Assembly (NCBI GenBank): GCA_029961685.1
Contig: JARWKL010000010.1
Span: forward strand, 5,071,769-5,135,768
Length of the DNA stretch: 64,000 bases
Reading direction: 5' to 3'
Source: Aristolochia californica
Lineage: Eukaryota > Streptophyta > Magnoliopsida > Piperales > Aristolochiaceae
Shown: one piece after another, positions 11,521 to 22,999 of the stretch
Layout: every line of letters begins with the position of its first letter
Position numbering within the stretch: position 1 is the stretch's first letter
Translations under genes and position numbers: made by a program
The notes under the pieces: model-generated
Told to the model about the DNA's origin: nothing
What the model saw: the letters and a program-made list of their open reading frames with translations, nothing else
Databases searched by the model: none

Positions 11521-13600
11521 GAGTTGTCTTGGCCCAGGCAGTTTCTCAAGAGGGGGTGAATTGAAATACAAAATAAAAAATTAAATATTCTCAATAGTGC
11601 AAACAAATTAATTGGATAGACAAATAAAAAACGTGCACACGCAACAAAAGAACATAAGATTTTTTGTTCTCAATGTTCCACTAGTGGTAGTCACTGCCCA
11701 ATAACCATTACTTGGAAATATTTCACTAATATGCTCTATTAGTTGAAATTACAACTCTAAAGAGACTTTGTCTCTTTTGAAGCCATGTGTAATCCCTAAT
11801 TACACAATTTCAATCTTTCTCCAAGAGATCTAATACAAAGACTAGATTCCAGGTTCTAGAAACCCAAATCCTCTAGTTTTAATTAGGGGTGGCATCGAAC
11901 CGAGCCGAACCCAAACCTACCTATGTTCGAGCTGATCTTGATTTAAATATTTCGAATTCGAGCTCGAGCCGATCTTGATTTAAATATTTCGAACTCGAGC
12001 TCGAGCCTAATAATTTTAATCGAGTTCGAGCCGAGCTCGAGCTTCAATATTCATTTAAAACTTTTCAAAAAATACATGTCTCGAGTTCGTGCTCCAACAT
12101 ACATTTAAATTTTTTTAAAAAATACTTGTCAAATAAATTGTATATAAAATTATGCATATATTTTACATAAAATTGGGAATGACCTTTACTTAAAATTGGG
12201 CATAAGGGTGGCATCGAATCCAGCTGAGTCTGAACCTTGTTCAAGCCGAGCTTGATTTAAATATTTCAAACTTGAGCTCGAACCGACCCTAGCCTCAAAC
12301 TTAAAATTGTAATTGAACTTGAGCCTAATAATTTTAACTGAGTTCGAGCTTGAGCTCGAGCTCTAGCCGAGTTCGAGCTTAACTTACATTTAATACTCTA
12401 TATAAAATATATGTCAAATAAATTATATATAAAACTATGCATTCATTTTAAAAAAAGAATGAAGGTGGAGGTTCAAGATTGAATTTCAATAATGGATTAA
12501 ATTCACATATACTAATCTTTTTTAATCCATTTTAATCTTTTTTTATTCAGAGAAAAAAATATTTCTCCCCTGGTTCTGGTTTTCTACCGAGACGACGCGG
12601 AGGGAAGGGGGTTACGATTTTGGCGAGGATCTATCATTGGGGATGACGATTGGGACGGAGGCGGCGGCGAGGGAAAAAGAGGCGAAGGTGAGGGGAGGAA
12701 GAAATCGAACGAACGACTACAAAGCCGGCAGGCGAGCAGCTGTCGACGGCGACAACACCGGACAGGAGGGGCTCTGCGGTGATGAGGGGAGGAAGAATTT
12801 TTCCCCCTCTCGCTCTCGTTCGTGCTCCCCCGCTCCCGATTTCGAGTTGGCCCATTAATGTGCCGTCGAGCCGAACTTGGATTCGGTTGAGTTCGGCTCG
12901 TTAAATTAATGAGCCGATCCAGGATCTCGAACTCGGCTCGAAATCTAGGGATACCGAATTGAATCGAGCCGAGTTCGAGCCGCTCGCTAGCTGGCTCGAT
13001 TCTAAGCCACCCCTAGTTTTAATGTACTAGATAACCTCTAAGAGATAAAACTATAAAAATACAAAAGCAAAGATCAAGCTTACAATCTTTCTTTGGAGAG
13101 ATAGTCATTCTCTAAGTGAGATCCAAACTTTTAAATATTTAGTGGGTATAATCGATCATGCTCTATATTTTTGCTGGACGTGCACTTTGGATGATCAATC
13201 ATGACTAGTAGTAAGAATGATAATGCCAATTGCCAGTATTCTGAAATGGCTTCTAAGCATACTAAATGTTTTCTTAAGGTGTTCAAGCAAGTTTTAACCA
13301 CTAATATGCATCGACTAAAGACGATTTTGAAAACATTTATGCCCTAAAATTCCATAACATAAATGTGTTTAAAAATTGAAGTTTGGTTGACTATTTACTT
13401 ACATGTTATAGTTCTTGAGATGCTTTATTTGACTTTGACTCTAGTTTTCAAGTCTTCCATTTTCTTCTTTTTTTAAGTTCTTCTTCTCATCAACTATCTT
13501 CAAAGTGTTTTGCTTTAGGTCTTGACTGGCAACTTGATTGACCATCATTTTGTCTTGAGTTTTTTTTACCATAAACCTCGTAATATATATGTTGGAAGGC
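11520..13600. repeat. Dispersed repeat related to the right edge of the window
   Basis: After removal of the hAT insertion inside it, this stretch contains ATCGATCATGC, GATGATCAATCATGA, and later CTTGAGATGCTTTATTTGACTTTGACT with TTCAAGTCTTCC. The same kinds of words in the same order occur at 63.3-64 kb (GATGATCAATCATGC, then TTCTTAAGATATTTAGAAAAGACTTTGACTT). It has no open reading frame. It is probably a non-coding retroelement body; the class is unknown. Confidence 0.45.
11884..13015 (-). mobile_element. Non-autonomous hAT transposon, 1132 bp
   Basis: Ends are TAGGGGTGGC (11884) and its complement GCCACCCCTA (ending 13015), flanked by a perfect 8-bp target duplication GTTTTAAT (11876-11883 and 13016-13023). 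TAGGG-type termini with 8-bp duplications are diagnostic of the hAT superfamily. Subterminal sequence is crowded with GAGCTCGAGCC/GAGCCGAGC words, typical transposase-binding arrays. The left ~300 bp is partly duplicated internally (AAGGGTGGCATCGAATCC near 12206). Left-end sequence matches that of the element at 24.6 kb, so both lie in the same orientation, opposite to the hAT copy at 17.55 kb. No transposase is encoded; the two overlapping 73-codon frames near 12.63-12.86 kb are GC-rich chance frames. Confidence 0.92.
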
Positions 13601-14110
13601 ATGTGTTTGAAATACACTAATAATACCGTGAGTAACCCATTTTCAAGTTACTCATTTTTTTGTTATCAAAATAATGGAGATCAACCTTATTATACCAATT
13701 GGTCTAACTAGTAGTGGATTACAAGTTTGGTAGACTTGTTCACCCCATAACAATGGGTTCATGTTCTCTACCCATAAGAAATGGGTAATTTATATTCACT
13801 ATATCTCCCTCTCTCAAACTCATTATAGGCTTAGCTTGATGAGTTTGTCTTTAAAGGAAATTGGTGTTGCTCCCATTCATAGCTCTTTGTGAGTGGATTT
13901 GTGATCTGGTCTTCAATGGTAGAATTCAAGTCAATCTCTTGATCTTCTATCTTTTGGTGAATAAAATGATGGTCAACCTTAGTTTATTTTGTGCATCATA
14001 AAAGATGAGATTCATAGCATGCTAGCAACTATTAAGGCGCTCTTATTGTCATGATAAATATCACACCCTATGAACCCATAAAAGAAAGCTCCAATTTTTT
14101 TAATTAAGTG
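13600..14110 (-). mobile_element. Fragment of a Ty1/copia element (LTR edge and RNase H end), minus strand
   Basis: Read on the minus strand, 14000-14110 resembles the copia RNase H signature (a DNKSA-like word after a YHDN-type lead, then a HFI-like stretch missing), followed by a purine-rich tract (complement of CTCCCTCTCTC at 13806-13816) that would precede the 3' LTR lying toward 13.6 kb. Frames are broken by stops. It is a remnant only. Confidence 0.45.
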
Positions 14111-14969
14111 ACTTCAACAATAGTACTACACTAATAAAAATTAAGGGTCACCTATTTTTCTTCTAGGGGATGATCAACCATAAACCTAAATTTCTTTGGC
14201 TCAATAGGAGGTTCTACTTGGTTATTCGTTTCATTTGGGTTCTCATCAAAATTTTGGTATTAGGGTTGAAAGGGTTTCTCTCTTCATCATAAAAATCGGA
14301 GTTGGGATTGGATTTAACGTAAATATGATTTGCTATATCATAAACTGAGTTAGTAGAAGGCCCATTCTCAACAAAACTTATTTTGGTACACGAGTTCATA
14401 ACATAACCTATATTGGAACCTTTGGATACAAAATATTCGTATTAAAAGAACCAACGAAGAAATTAGGAAAGTTTGGCTTTAAGGCAATATAAGAATATTT
14501 TGATGTTATTCATCTCATAACAAAACTTATAGAATATAGAACAAGACATCTATGAAAATCGAGGAGTCGAGACTTTAATGAGTTTAATGAATCTTACATC
14601 TATGAGAGTCGAGAAGTCAATGCATGTTGAATATGATGAATAATTAACAAAAATTTAAAGAAATTTGGTAAATTGTGAAATCTAAAGTGTACTAATGCCT
14701 TTATTTTAGACTACTATTCAAGGAGTATCTTTTGTTTTTCATTCAAAGAAATATTATCCGCGCAATCTTTGAAATATTAACTGTTTGAGCCATGAGGTGT
14801 ACAAATTTTGGGCCTGAAGCTTGATAAGCCCAATTACATGACTTTAACTAGGAAGAAGAGAATCACCTGGTTAAGTCGTAATAATATCAACTGTCGTCGT
14901 CCCTTTTTATCTAATCAAAATGTTTTGTTTTCTCGTCTTCTGTAAATACTGAAGTGAGAAGTCGGTCTG
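14111..14969. other. Intergenic, probable upstream flank of the H2B pseudogene
   Basis: No recognisable coding content; a 61-codon minus-strand frame at 14214-14399 has no family resemblance. The last ~150 bp before 14970 would have been the H2B promoter and leader. Confidence 0.5.
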
Positions 14970-15222
14970 ATCGCGCCGAAGGCCAAGAAGAAGCCGGTGG
15001 AGAAGAAACCGGCCTTCGATAAACCAGCTGAGGAGAAGAAATCCATTACCGATAAAAGCGTCTTCCTGAAGAAGACGATAGCGTCATTGACAAGAAGAAG
15101 AAACTCATGAAGAAGGGCAGCGAGACCTATAAGATCTACATCTTTTTAGGGTCTTGAAGCAGGTTCATCCTGATATTGGAATCTCCAAGGCCATGGGTAT
15201 TATGAACAGTTTCATCAATGAT
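14970..15222 (+). pseudogene. Histone H2B pseudogene, 5' portion
   Basis: The translated sequence follows plant histone H2B: a lysine/proline-rich tail (APKAKKKPVEKKP), then ETYKIYIF, then after a one-base frameshift [20 protein letters not shown] and IND. H2B pairs with H2A in the nucleosome core. The start codon position reads ATC instead of ATG (14970-14972), there are at least two frameshifts, and the gene stops at Asn-Asp where a retrotransposon has landed; the remainder resumes at 29254. No intron is seen, as expected for H2B or a retrocopy. Clearly non-functional. Confidence 0.9.
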
Positions 15223-16636
15223 TATTGGAAGGAGTTGTAAATTGTTACAGTAATTATAGGAAACGATTTGTTTCCTTGTTTTGTTCTTGATTATAAGATC
15301 TAAATTGGATCTAAATTAGGTTGTAAATGTATTATAAAAAGCCTCACGAGGAGAAGAATATCATCGAAAAAAAATCTTTGAAATCCTTCTTTGTTCTTTT
15401 GGGGGGGGGGGGGGGGGGGTTAGTCAACTTGAAGTCCGAGATGAAGATCAACCGCATGACGCCCTTCATCAGTTGAAATCGTTAGTGAAGCGCAAATGAT
15501 ATTTCATTTGGATACTGGGGATGAAGCGGTCCTTCATCTCCACGTTTTAAAATCCTTCATCTCGTTGAAGATCATTTTTGATCTTCTTCGAGAAGAAAGA
15601 CGCGCGCGACTTGTTTTTTTTTGTTTCCCTCTCTCTCTCCTCGCACCCCCCTCTCTCTCGTGTCCTCATTTCCCTTTTTTCCTCCCTCTCTCCCGCACCC
15701 CCTCTCTCGTCTCCCAGCGCTCCCGACGTCGCTGCTCCCTCTCTTTGTCACTGAAGAAGCAGGAGATTTCATCGGTGCCGTAGGCGAAATTTCAGCAAGG
15801 GGTCTTTGTTCCGGGGGCTGAGAAATAGAGATTCACACGTTTCCAATAGCCCTCTGTCTCGAAAATTCTCCAGGCGGCGAAGCCCCAAAGGGCTGCAATT
15901 CACCATCGAAAAAGTAGGCGACTCTGTCGGTGCTGTGAGAGAGGCAAGAGACGACTGTCACCCGCCTTAGTCAGTACCGTGAGGAAAGGATCCGCTTTCG
16001 CAAACGACGACCACAATGTTTGGGAGTTGCAGAAGGAAGAAGACGGGTTCCGATTAAATTTTCTTAAGTTAGGAAAATTAAATCAGTGTCAACGCAGTAA
16101 GCTGAGTCTCGCGCAAGACTGGGAGACCAAACCGAGTCAACCCAGGCCAATAAACTTCATATTTAATTACTTCATATTAAACTTCATATTTAAGTCTCTG
16201 GTAAATAAAATATAATTAAAGTATGCATTTGATTAATTAATTACTTTTAATTTTGTGAAAAAATATTATTAATTAATACCATGTAAAAAATCTATCTTAT
16301 GTTATTAATATAGTACTTTTTTATTCATTAATCATATTTATTTTTGATTTACTCTATTGTATTAGTGATTTAATAGTGGTAATTAAAATATTGTTAACTC
16401 AAACACTTGGTTTAATTAACTCATTTATATAATTAATAAAATCAATGGTTTTAAATTTCGAAGATGAAGATGAAGATGAACTTGTCCACACTAGCACCCT
16501 ATTTCAAAGATTTCGAACATGAACTGTCCACACTAACACCCATTTCGAAGATGAATATCGTGTAGATGCATGAGATGAAGATGAAGATCAAATTTCTTGT
16601 TTGTTGACTAACCCCTTTGTGTTAGTTGGTTTTACA
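15223..16636 (+). repeat. 5' LTR of the copia element, split by an inserted element
   Basis: 15223-15400 and 16619-16636 together match the 3' LTR at 29068-29253 (AATTATAG, AACGATTTGTTTCCTTGTTT, GTTGTAAATGTATTATAAA, TTTGAAATCC, then GTGTTAGTYGGTTTTACA). The first two bases are TA rather than TG. A short internal duplication of GATCTAAATT is present only in this copy. The join is interrupted by the 1.2-kb element at 15401-16615. Confidence 0.85.
15401..16615. mobile_element. 1.2-kb inverted-repeat DNA element in the 5' LTR
   Basis: Ends are GGGGTTAGTCAAC (left, after a 19-base G run at 15401-15419) and its exact complement GTTGACTAACCCC (16603-16615). Subterminal GATGAAGATGAAGATCA / TTCATCTC-type words are shared in inverted orientation. 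The uninterrupted 3' LTR shows the empty site. A 3-bp TTT may be duplicated at the ends, but the flanks are T-rich. It holds no transposase; the frames at 15.5-15.8 kb are low-complexity. I cannot name the superfamily. Confidence 0.7.
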
Positions 16637-16648
16637 TGGTATCAGAGC
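16637..16648 (+). other. Primer-binding site (initiator-Met tRNA)
   Basis: TGGTATCAGAGC follows the LTR end TTTTACA directly. It is complementary to the 3' end of plant initiator-Met tRNA and would have primed minus-strand DNA synthesis. Confidence 0.93.
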
Positions 16649-16733
16649 AGGAGAATTCTCTTCTCCTTTCCGCCGCTGAAGGTTAGAGATAAGTGCTCCC
16701 GTAGTTGCCAAAGGAGGTAGCCGGAAAAAAAAA

Positions 16734-16975
16734 GAGTTTTTTACCAAAATAACAGTTTGAATAAACTTATTTTTGAAAACAACAACGACATCAACTTATT
16801 TTCAAAAATACCGAACTTTAACCAGTTTACCGTACATGTGGACAATCAAAGGTGACACGTAAGCTTTGATTGCTTACGTGTCGATATCTCATCAGTGCGG
16901 TATGGTAGTTGAACACATCGGCTGCCAAGTCATTATTTTTACATGTCATCTGACACGTCATTATCAATTTCCCTC
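16734..16975 (+). repeat. Left terminal inverted repeat of the Mutator-like element
   Basis: It begins GAGTTTTTTACC and pairs with the complement of the right end, which begins GGGCTTTTTACC. Similarity fades near 16975 at the word GACACGTCATTA. Confidence 0.8.
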
Positions 16976-17982
16976 TTTTGCCCCCTCATCGCACATGCCA
17001 TGTAAACCCTCCCTTATATTTTTTTGGTTCTAATCTTTCTTCCTCGATCTTTCTCCTCTCCTCTCCTCTCCTCTCGTCCTCTCTCCCCTACTGCTGTCGC
17101 TCGGCCACAACCGCTCCCCTGCTGCCACCGCTCGGCCTCGCCCTTGACACCCCCCTCTCAACCGCTCTCTCTTCGTCTCATCCTCATCTCTCGTTCTTCT
17201 TCTCTGTTCCCCTCTGTTCATCCTCTCGCCGCCCCTTCTCTCAAAACCGAAGCCCTACTCACCCTCCAAACCCGAATTTGAATTTCAGAAGACGATTTAG
17301 TAGGGCGATTTTTTAGGGTTTTTGTTAATTGAATCTAATTACTGTGTTTAATTATAATGTTGATTTGAATTCAGGTGTTTAATTACTATATTGATTTTTT
17401 TTGTGATTTACTGTTTAATTTCTGATTTTATGTTAATGAAATTTCTGTCAATTGTAGATAAATTAAAATTATTGTAAAGTTTTGTAAGATTTTTAATTAA
17501 CTATTACATTTTTTAATAATTTATTATTTTGTAAATAAGGTGATAAAAAGTAGGGGTGGCTTCGAACCGAGCTGGCTCGGTTCGATTCGTTATATATCAA
17601 GCTCGAGCTCAGAAATAGGTCTGTTTAGATTAACGAGCCGAGCTCAAGCAGAGCCAGGTTCGGCTCGTCGGCTCGCGAACCGGCTCGTTTTAACGAGCGG
17701 CGATTTGGGAATCGGTGGGAGTTCTAAAATTTTTTTGGGAAAGAGAGTCCCGTCTCTTCCCTTCCGTCCTGCCGTCTGGGAACTCATACTTCTCTGCCAT
17801 TTCTTGCCATTTCCATATCGTTTCAGCATGATTTTTTCGCAGAAATCACTGTCCGTCAGCGGGTATTCATGGGAAACAGAGGATTTTGGTCTTCAAATCC
17901 CTCGTTCTCCCTCTCCCTCTCTGATTCCTCAATCTTTGTCAAAGACTTCAATTTTTTCTTCTTCCTCTACGATTTCTTCCTC

Positions 17983-18212
17983 TTTTATCTTCTTCCGCTT
18001 CGATTTCTTCATCCGAAGTTCTTCCTCGTCGACGAACGAAAGCCAAGGTCCAACGGGAGGTAAGATTTTTATTTAATGTTTTTTTTTTTGCGTCGCCGAC
18101 CTAACCCTACAAAATCTCTAACTCTCGCTTCGTTTCAGCAGTGATCCTTCATTCTTTGAAAGGTTTTGGAGATATCCCCGAATGGCGAACACTCTCTATT
18201 TCTGTAAGTGTT
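17983..18212 (+). repeat. hAT leader segment, copy 1 of a direct duplication
   Basis: About 230 bp starting CTTCGATTTCTTCATCCGAA, passing through GTCGCCGACCTAACCCTACA and ending GGCGAACAC...TTTCTGTAAG, recurs at 19439-19656. Both copies keep GAGGTA(A/T)GA and CTGTAAG donor-like and CAG acceptor-like words, so they may be alternative non-coding first exons of the transposase transcript. Confidence 0.75.
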
Positions 18213-19438
18213 GATTTTTTTTTTTCATTTTTATCTTCTGTATGTTTTCTTCGTCTGCGATTTCGGTGTTGATTTTTTTTTCATTTTTATCTTCTGACGT
18301 TTTCTTCCTCTGTGATTTCATTGTTGATTTTTTTTTTCATTTTTATCTTCTATAAGTCTAGTTACCCTTTGGTTGACAGGACTATGGGGTTCGTTGTATA
18401 TGTTTCAGATAAAGTTAAATACATCATTGTAATCATTTTTTTTTATCTTTTTTCCTCAATCAATAAGTTTATCTCGTATCCGTTTTCTATCATGTGGTTT
18501 TTTTTAAGCATGAAGAGAATTTAGCAGACCATGTAGTTGATTATTATCTTATTACTGACAGGTCTAAACTTTGACCTTCCAATTTCCACCTATATTGCTA
18601 TTAGCGGTATTGGTTTTAAATGCTCAAAACTTTTGTTCTCTCTTAAGAATTTGTTTAAGCTGAAAAGGATCATTCATCCTTTGCTCGACATTGCATTCTG
18701 TACTGTCATCATTTATATATTGTCCTACATTTGGTATCCTATACGATTTTCCTGTGGACAAAGTCTCAAAGCCCTTCTTCTAGTCACAATATGTGGATTA
18801 TCAACATTTTCAATATATAGTGCACATCTACTTTTGCTAGTTCACTACTTATATTGATCTCTGTTCATATAGATTGTGTCCATATTAATTATATTTTATC
18901 TGGTAGTGGACTTTTTTATCCAAAATGCAATGATTAGTCTTTATCTTTTTTATGTAGCTTCTATTGTGACTTGGTTCTGTTTTTTTTCCCCCCAATAACT
19001 TGAGAGAATTAAAATTACGATAACATGCTATTTGAAGCAATTGTGTAGACAAAAATCATGTCCTAACTGCAAAACTGTAAAAAAAAATCTATCTGGTCTG
19101 ATCAGAGCTTGTTCTTTCTTCATGAGTCTTTTTCTTATTCCTATGGAACTCTTCCTATTTCTAAATATAATATTGTGGTCCATAAAACAACCATAATAAT
19201 TAAATTGTTGTTCACCAAAACAATTTTTTTTTATGCATATGGAACTCAACCCAATTCTGTTATGTTAGACTAGTAACAAGTCTAGTAAGCATGTATTCAT
19301 CATACATATTTGATCAGAACATTTTGGAATACAATACATAATTTTTATTTTTAGACCCAATATTTCATTGAATTGATACGTTAGATACAGACGGATGTAA
19401 ATTATCTTTCTTTTTTGCAATCGATTTTTATCCTTCCT

Positions 19439-19656
19439 CTTCGATTTCTTCATCCGAAGTTCTTCCTCACTGACGAGACAAAAACGACGGTCCGACGGGA
19501 GGTATGATTTTTATTTAATGTTCTATTTTTTTTTCGTCGCCGACCTAACCCTACAAAATTTCTAACTCTTGTTTCGTTTGAGCAGTGCTGCTTCATTCTT
19601 GGAAAGACTTTTGGAGATATCCCTGAACGGCGAACACACTTTCTGTTTCTGTAAGG
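19439..19656 (+). repeat. hAT leader segment, copy 2 of a direct duplication
   Basis: It repeats 17983-18212 about 1.45 kb downstream with roughly one change in ten bases (for example TCCGACGGGAGGTATGA for TCCAACGGGAGGTAAGA). The sequence between the copies (18.2-19.4 kb) is AT-rich and non-coding. Confidence 0.75.
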
Positions 19657-20111
19657 TTTGCTTTTTTTTTTCATTTTTATCATTAATTTCTTGGTATTAA
19701 GGTTGAATTTCATCAGAATATTAGAAGAGAATGTTGGTGTGCTTATTTCCTTCTCTTAGAAGTTTTTAAATTTATATATAAAAAAAGATCAGTATATTGG
19801 ATTGGAAACTATTGGGTGCAGGGCTACAGGCTCAAAGAGACCCCACTGCATTGAAAGACAAGGGTGGTTCCCGATTGTCACAACGTCACGTACCTTCCTC
19901 TAAGAATAGACAAGTATCTTAAATTATGTGTAGGATCTTTGTTGTTTGGATAACTTTCTTTTCTCTATGTTTTTAATTTGTAATTTTTACTCCCACTCAA
20001 CTCCACTAGAGTCACTACCCTCTATCATAGAAGTGGGCCCTAGATGAAATTACCATAAATGAGGATGAAGGTGACTCTACCCATACTTCAAAAAGACAAA
20101 AAAAGTCTCAT

Positions 20112-22001
20112 GTGTGGTTGGAATTCAAAGAAGTATCACTCAATGGTACAAAAAAGGCTCAGTGTGTTCATTGTAAAATCAATTTGAGTGTTATTAGTAG
20201 TGGAGTGACCACACATATGAGTCGATATTTGAAACGTTGCACTAGTAGAAAAGTGGCAATGAGAAAACGAAAAACCTTAAACTTTCAACCAGTGGGAGCG
20301 GGGTCTAATGTTGATCAGAGTCCACCTAGACTTCCTTTTGTGGATTTTGGAGGAAAATATGATCAAGGTAAAATAAGAGTACTCATTGCTCATTGGATTC
20401 TTATGCATGAGCATCCATTCATGATAGTAGAAGAGGAGGGATTTAATTTTTCAAATGAAGATGGCAAATATGAATTATGAGAAAATATCCCGTAAGACCA
20501 TTAAGAAGGAGTGTATGGAGGTGTATGAGGCAGAGAAAAAGAAATTGAAAATTTGTTAAAAGAGATTAACAAGATTAGTCTTACCACGGATCTTTGAAAG
20601 TCCCAAAATCAAAAGATTGAATACATGGTTATTACTGGGCATTTTATTGACAGTAATTGGAAGCTACAAAAACGAGTCTTGAGTTTTGTGCATGTTTCTC
20701 CTCCTCGTCGTGGCGTTGATATAGCAGATGCTACTTACAAGTGTTTGAAAGAGTGGGAGATCGAAAATAAAGTTTTTAGTATTTCATTTGATAATGTTGC
20801 ATATAATGATGTTTGTATCAGAGTTTTGAAACAAGATTTTTCAAGGAAAAAAAATTGGTGTGTGGTGGAAAGTTGTTTCATGTGCGTTGTTGTGCTCATA
20901 TTTTGAACTTATTAGTCGAAGATGGTCTTGTTCAGATTAAGAATATCATTGATAATGTGCGTGAAAGTGTCAAATTCATAAATCTGTCTGAGGCTAGACT
21001 TCACACTTTTTTTGAAATTGTACAATAATTAGAATTTGGTGAAAAGAGGTTGGTTATTGATTTTCCAACTCGTTGGAACTCCACTTATGACATGTTGTCT
21101 TCGGCATTAAAATTCAAAGATGCATTCTCTCGATTTACAGTTAGAGAACCAACTTATGATTGTTTGCCAAGTTTTGATGAATGGGAAAAGGTTGACATGG
21201 TGTGTGAGATTCTAGAAGTTTTTAATGCAGTTACTAATATAATTTCTGGGAGCGACTACCCTACTTCTAATTTGTACCTTAGTGAGGTATATAGGGTAAA
21301 AGAAGTTCTGGATTTTCATTCTACAAATAAAAATGTTTTCATTAGGATAATGGTTAGTAGAATGAAGGAGAAATTTGAGAAGTTCTGGGGTAAATGCAAT
21401 TTATTGATGGTTGTTGCTTCAGTTTTGGATCCAAGGGTCAAATTAAAGTTGATCGAAATGTGTTTTCCAGTGATATATTCTAAGGAGGAAGCTACAATGA
21501 ATATAAATTTAGTTCGACGCACCTTATATGAGATCTACGATGAATATGTATCCTTATATAATGTGGATATTAGAAATGAAGAGATTGTTTCAAGTACTAG
21601 CTCTATGGGTGTTTTCACAAGTTGTAGGCCTTCATCAAGTTCAGGTTGGTCAAAGTTAATGAGTTATATGAAACAAAAGGATGTAGTTAATTCACCAAGG
21701 TCAGAATTGGAAATTTATATATAGTTGTGAGGAAACTTCACAATATGATTTTGATGTTTTAAAATAGTGGAAAGTGAATCATATGAAATTTCGGGTATTA
21801 TCTAAGATGGCAGCAGACATCTTTGTAATTCCCATATCCACAATAGCTTCAAAGTCTACATTTAGTGCTGGTGGTAGAGTAATAGACTCATATCGTTCTT
21901 CCTTGGCACCAAATACAGTTCAAGCTTTGATTTGTGGCAGTGATTGGGTTCGGGTTCTTCACAGTGTAAAGAAAAATCAAAAGGTCAATTTCTTTGATTA
22001 A
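20112..22001 (+). pseudogene. hAT-superfamily transposase pseudogene (BED finger, RNase H-like core, C-terminal dimerisation domain)
   Basis: Segments in several frames follow plant hAT transposases in the correct order. A BED-type finger lies at 20112-20260 (CVHCK with a later HMSRY/C pair). Core blocks are FISFDNVAYND-like at 20.79 kb, RCCAHILNLLVEDG at 20.9 kb and PTRWNSTYDML at 21.06 kb. The C-terminal hAT dimerisation block is near 21.8-21.95 kb (STIASKSTFSAGGRVID followed by SSLAPNTVQALIC). In an active element the protein would cut at the TAGGGGTGGC ends and dimerise. Stops or shifts at about 20480, 20600, 20880, 21028 and 21722 break it into at least five pieces, so it is dead here. 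Similarity is to the Ac/RICESLEEPER branch; no more exact name can be given. Confidence 0.9.
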
Positions 22002-22744
22002 TTATTTATTATGATATTTTTTAGTATATTTTTTAGTTTTATTTATTAAAATTTTGTTTTATGATTACAACCTGAGAAGAAGAGTGTAGAGATAATGCTA
22101 CCAGCTACAGGATTTTTCATGTTTCTCTCATTATGGTAATTTTAATATTTTTAACGACATTAAGTAACTAGTAGAGGAAGAGTATTTTTTTATCTGACAA
22201 TAACTAATTTTATTTTTTTGTTTTTTTCATATGTGGAGATTTTGCTCATGCAGGGACGTATATTATTTTTAAATTCTAAAATAATTTTTTTGTATATATT
22301 TTTTAAATATTTAAATATTTTAACTCGATAATATATGGGTAAGATTTAAGAGTAAGATTTTTTAAATTTATAAATATTTTAAATCCATAATAAATGGGTA
22401 AGAGTTAGATTTTTTCTATTTATAAATATTTTGAATTTTTAAATATTATTATTTTGTAAATAAGGTGATAAAAAGTATACAAATAAATTGTATTTTTAAA
22501 CTCAAAAATAACTTTTTTCCTATTATTTTACTTTATTTTATTTTTTAAAATATGAAGTAATAAAAAGTGTAACAATAATTTTTTTAATTAATAAATATTT
22601 TAATTGATATTAAATGGTGTTAAATAAGTAAGAGTTAATTTTTTAATTATTTATTAAAATTTTTAATAATTTATTATTTTAGATATAGGTAATAAAAAGT
22701 GTATTTGATTTTTTTATTTTTGAGAATTTATTCTAAAATTTATA

Positions 22745-22990
22745 ATGTAGTGACGTGGCGGTTGAGATGGTAGATGATGTGTCAATTATAATGACGTGGT
22801 TGTCGATGTATTAATCTACCATATTTCACTAATGATGTGGCGACGCGTAAGCAGTCAAAGCTTACGTGTCGCCTTTGACTGTCCACAAGTACAGTGGACT
22901 GGCCAAAGTTTGGTATTTTTGAAAATAAGTTGATGCCATCATTGTTTTCGGAAATAAGTTTTTTCAAACTGTTACTTTGGTAAAAAGCCC
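22745..22990 (-). repeat. Right terminal inverted repeat of the Mutator-like element
   Basis: Read in complement it follows the left repeat with scattered substitutions for about 240 bp, ending GGTAAAAAGCCC next to a ten-base A run. Confidence 0.8.
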
Positions 22991-22999
22991 AAAAAAAAA

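Larger units (their letters stand above)
17551..22271 (+). mobile_element. 3'-truncated hAT transposon inside the Mutator-like element
   Basis: The left end TAGGGGTGGCTTCGAACCGA (17551) and the next ~300 bp match, in complement, the right end of the hAT derivative at 24644-26525 (GCCAGGTTCGGCTCG, GAGTCCCG, CATACTTCT, TTGCCATTTCC). Downstream of the transposase, 22139-22271 matches the complement of 25316-25445 (AATAATATACGTCCCTG, GAGCAAAATCTCCAC). The match stops at about 22271 and the ~670 bp forming the other end in the derivative is missing, so this copy lost its 3' terminus and cannot move. It holds a dead transposase and a duplicated leader. Confidence 0.8.
16734..22990. mobile_element. 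Mutator-like element with ~240-bp terminal inverted repeats, 6257 bp, non-autonomous
   Basis: Left end 16734-16975 and right end 22745-22990 are inverted copies of each other: both contain TTACCAAA, ACAGTTTGAA, ATCAACTTATTTTCAAAAAT, GACACGTAAGCTTTGA and TTACG with GTCG when the right end is read in complement. It is flanked by nine A residues on the left (16725-16733) and ten on the right, consistent with the 9-bp duplication of Mutator-like elements, though a homopolymer is weak proof. I found no MuDR-type transposase. Most of the interior is a truncated hAT element; the remainder is a CT/GC-rich block at 16.98-17.28 kb and AT-rich arms. It sits in the leader of the copia element. Confidence 0.8.

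Noticed and set aside
12634..12858. Two fully overlapping 73-codon frames on opposite strands
   Set aside because: GC-rich subterminal hAT sequence opens frames on both strands by composition; no domain.
17540..18076. 178-codon plus-strand frame at the hAT left end
   Set aside because: It starts outside the hAT end, crosses the terminus and is serine-rich translation of leader repeats; no family resemblance.
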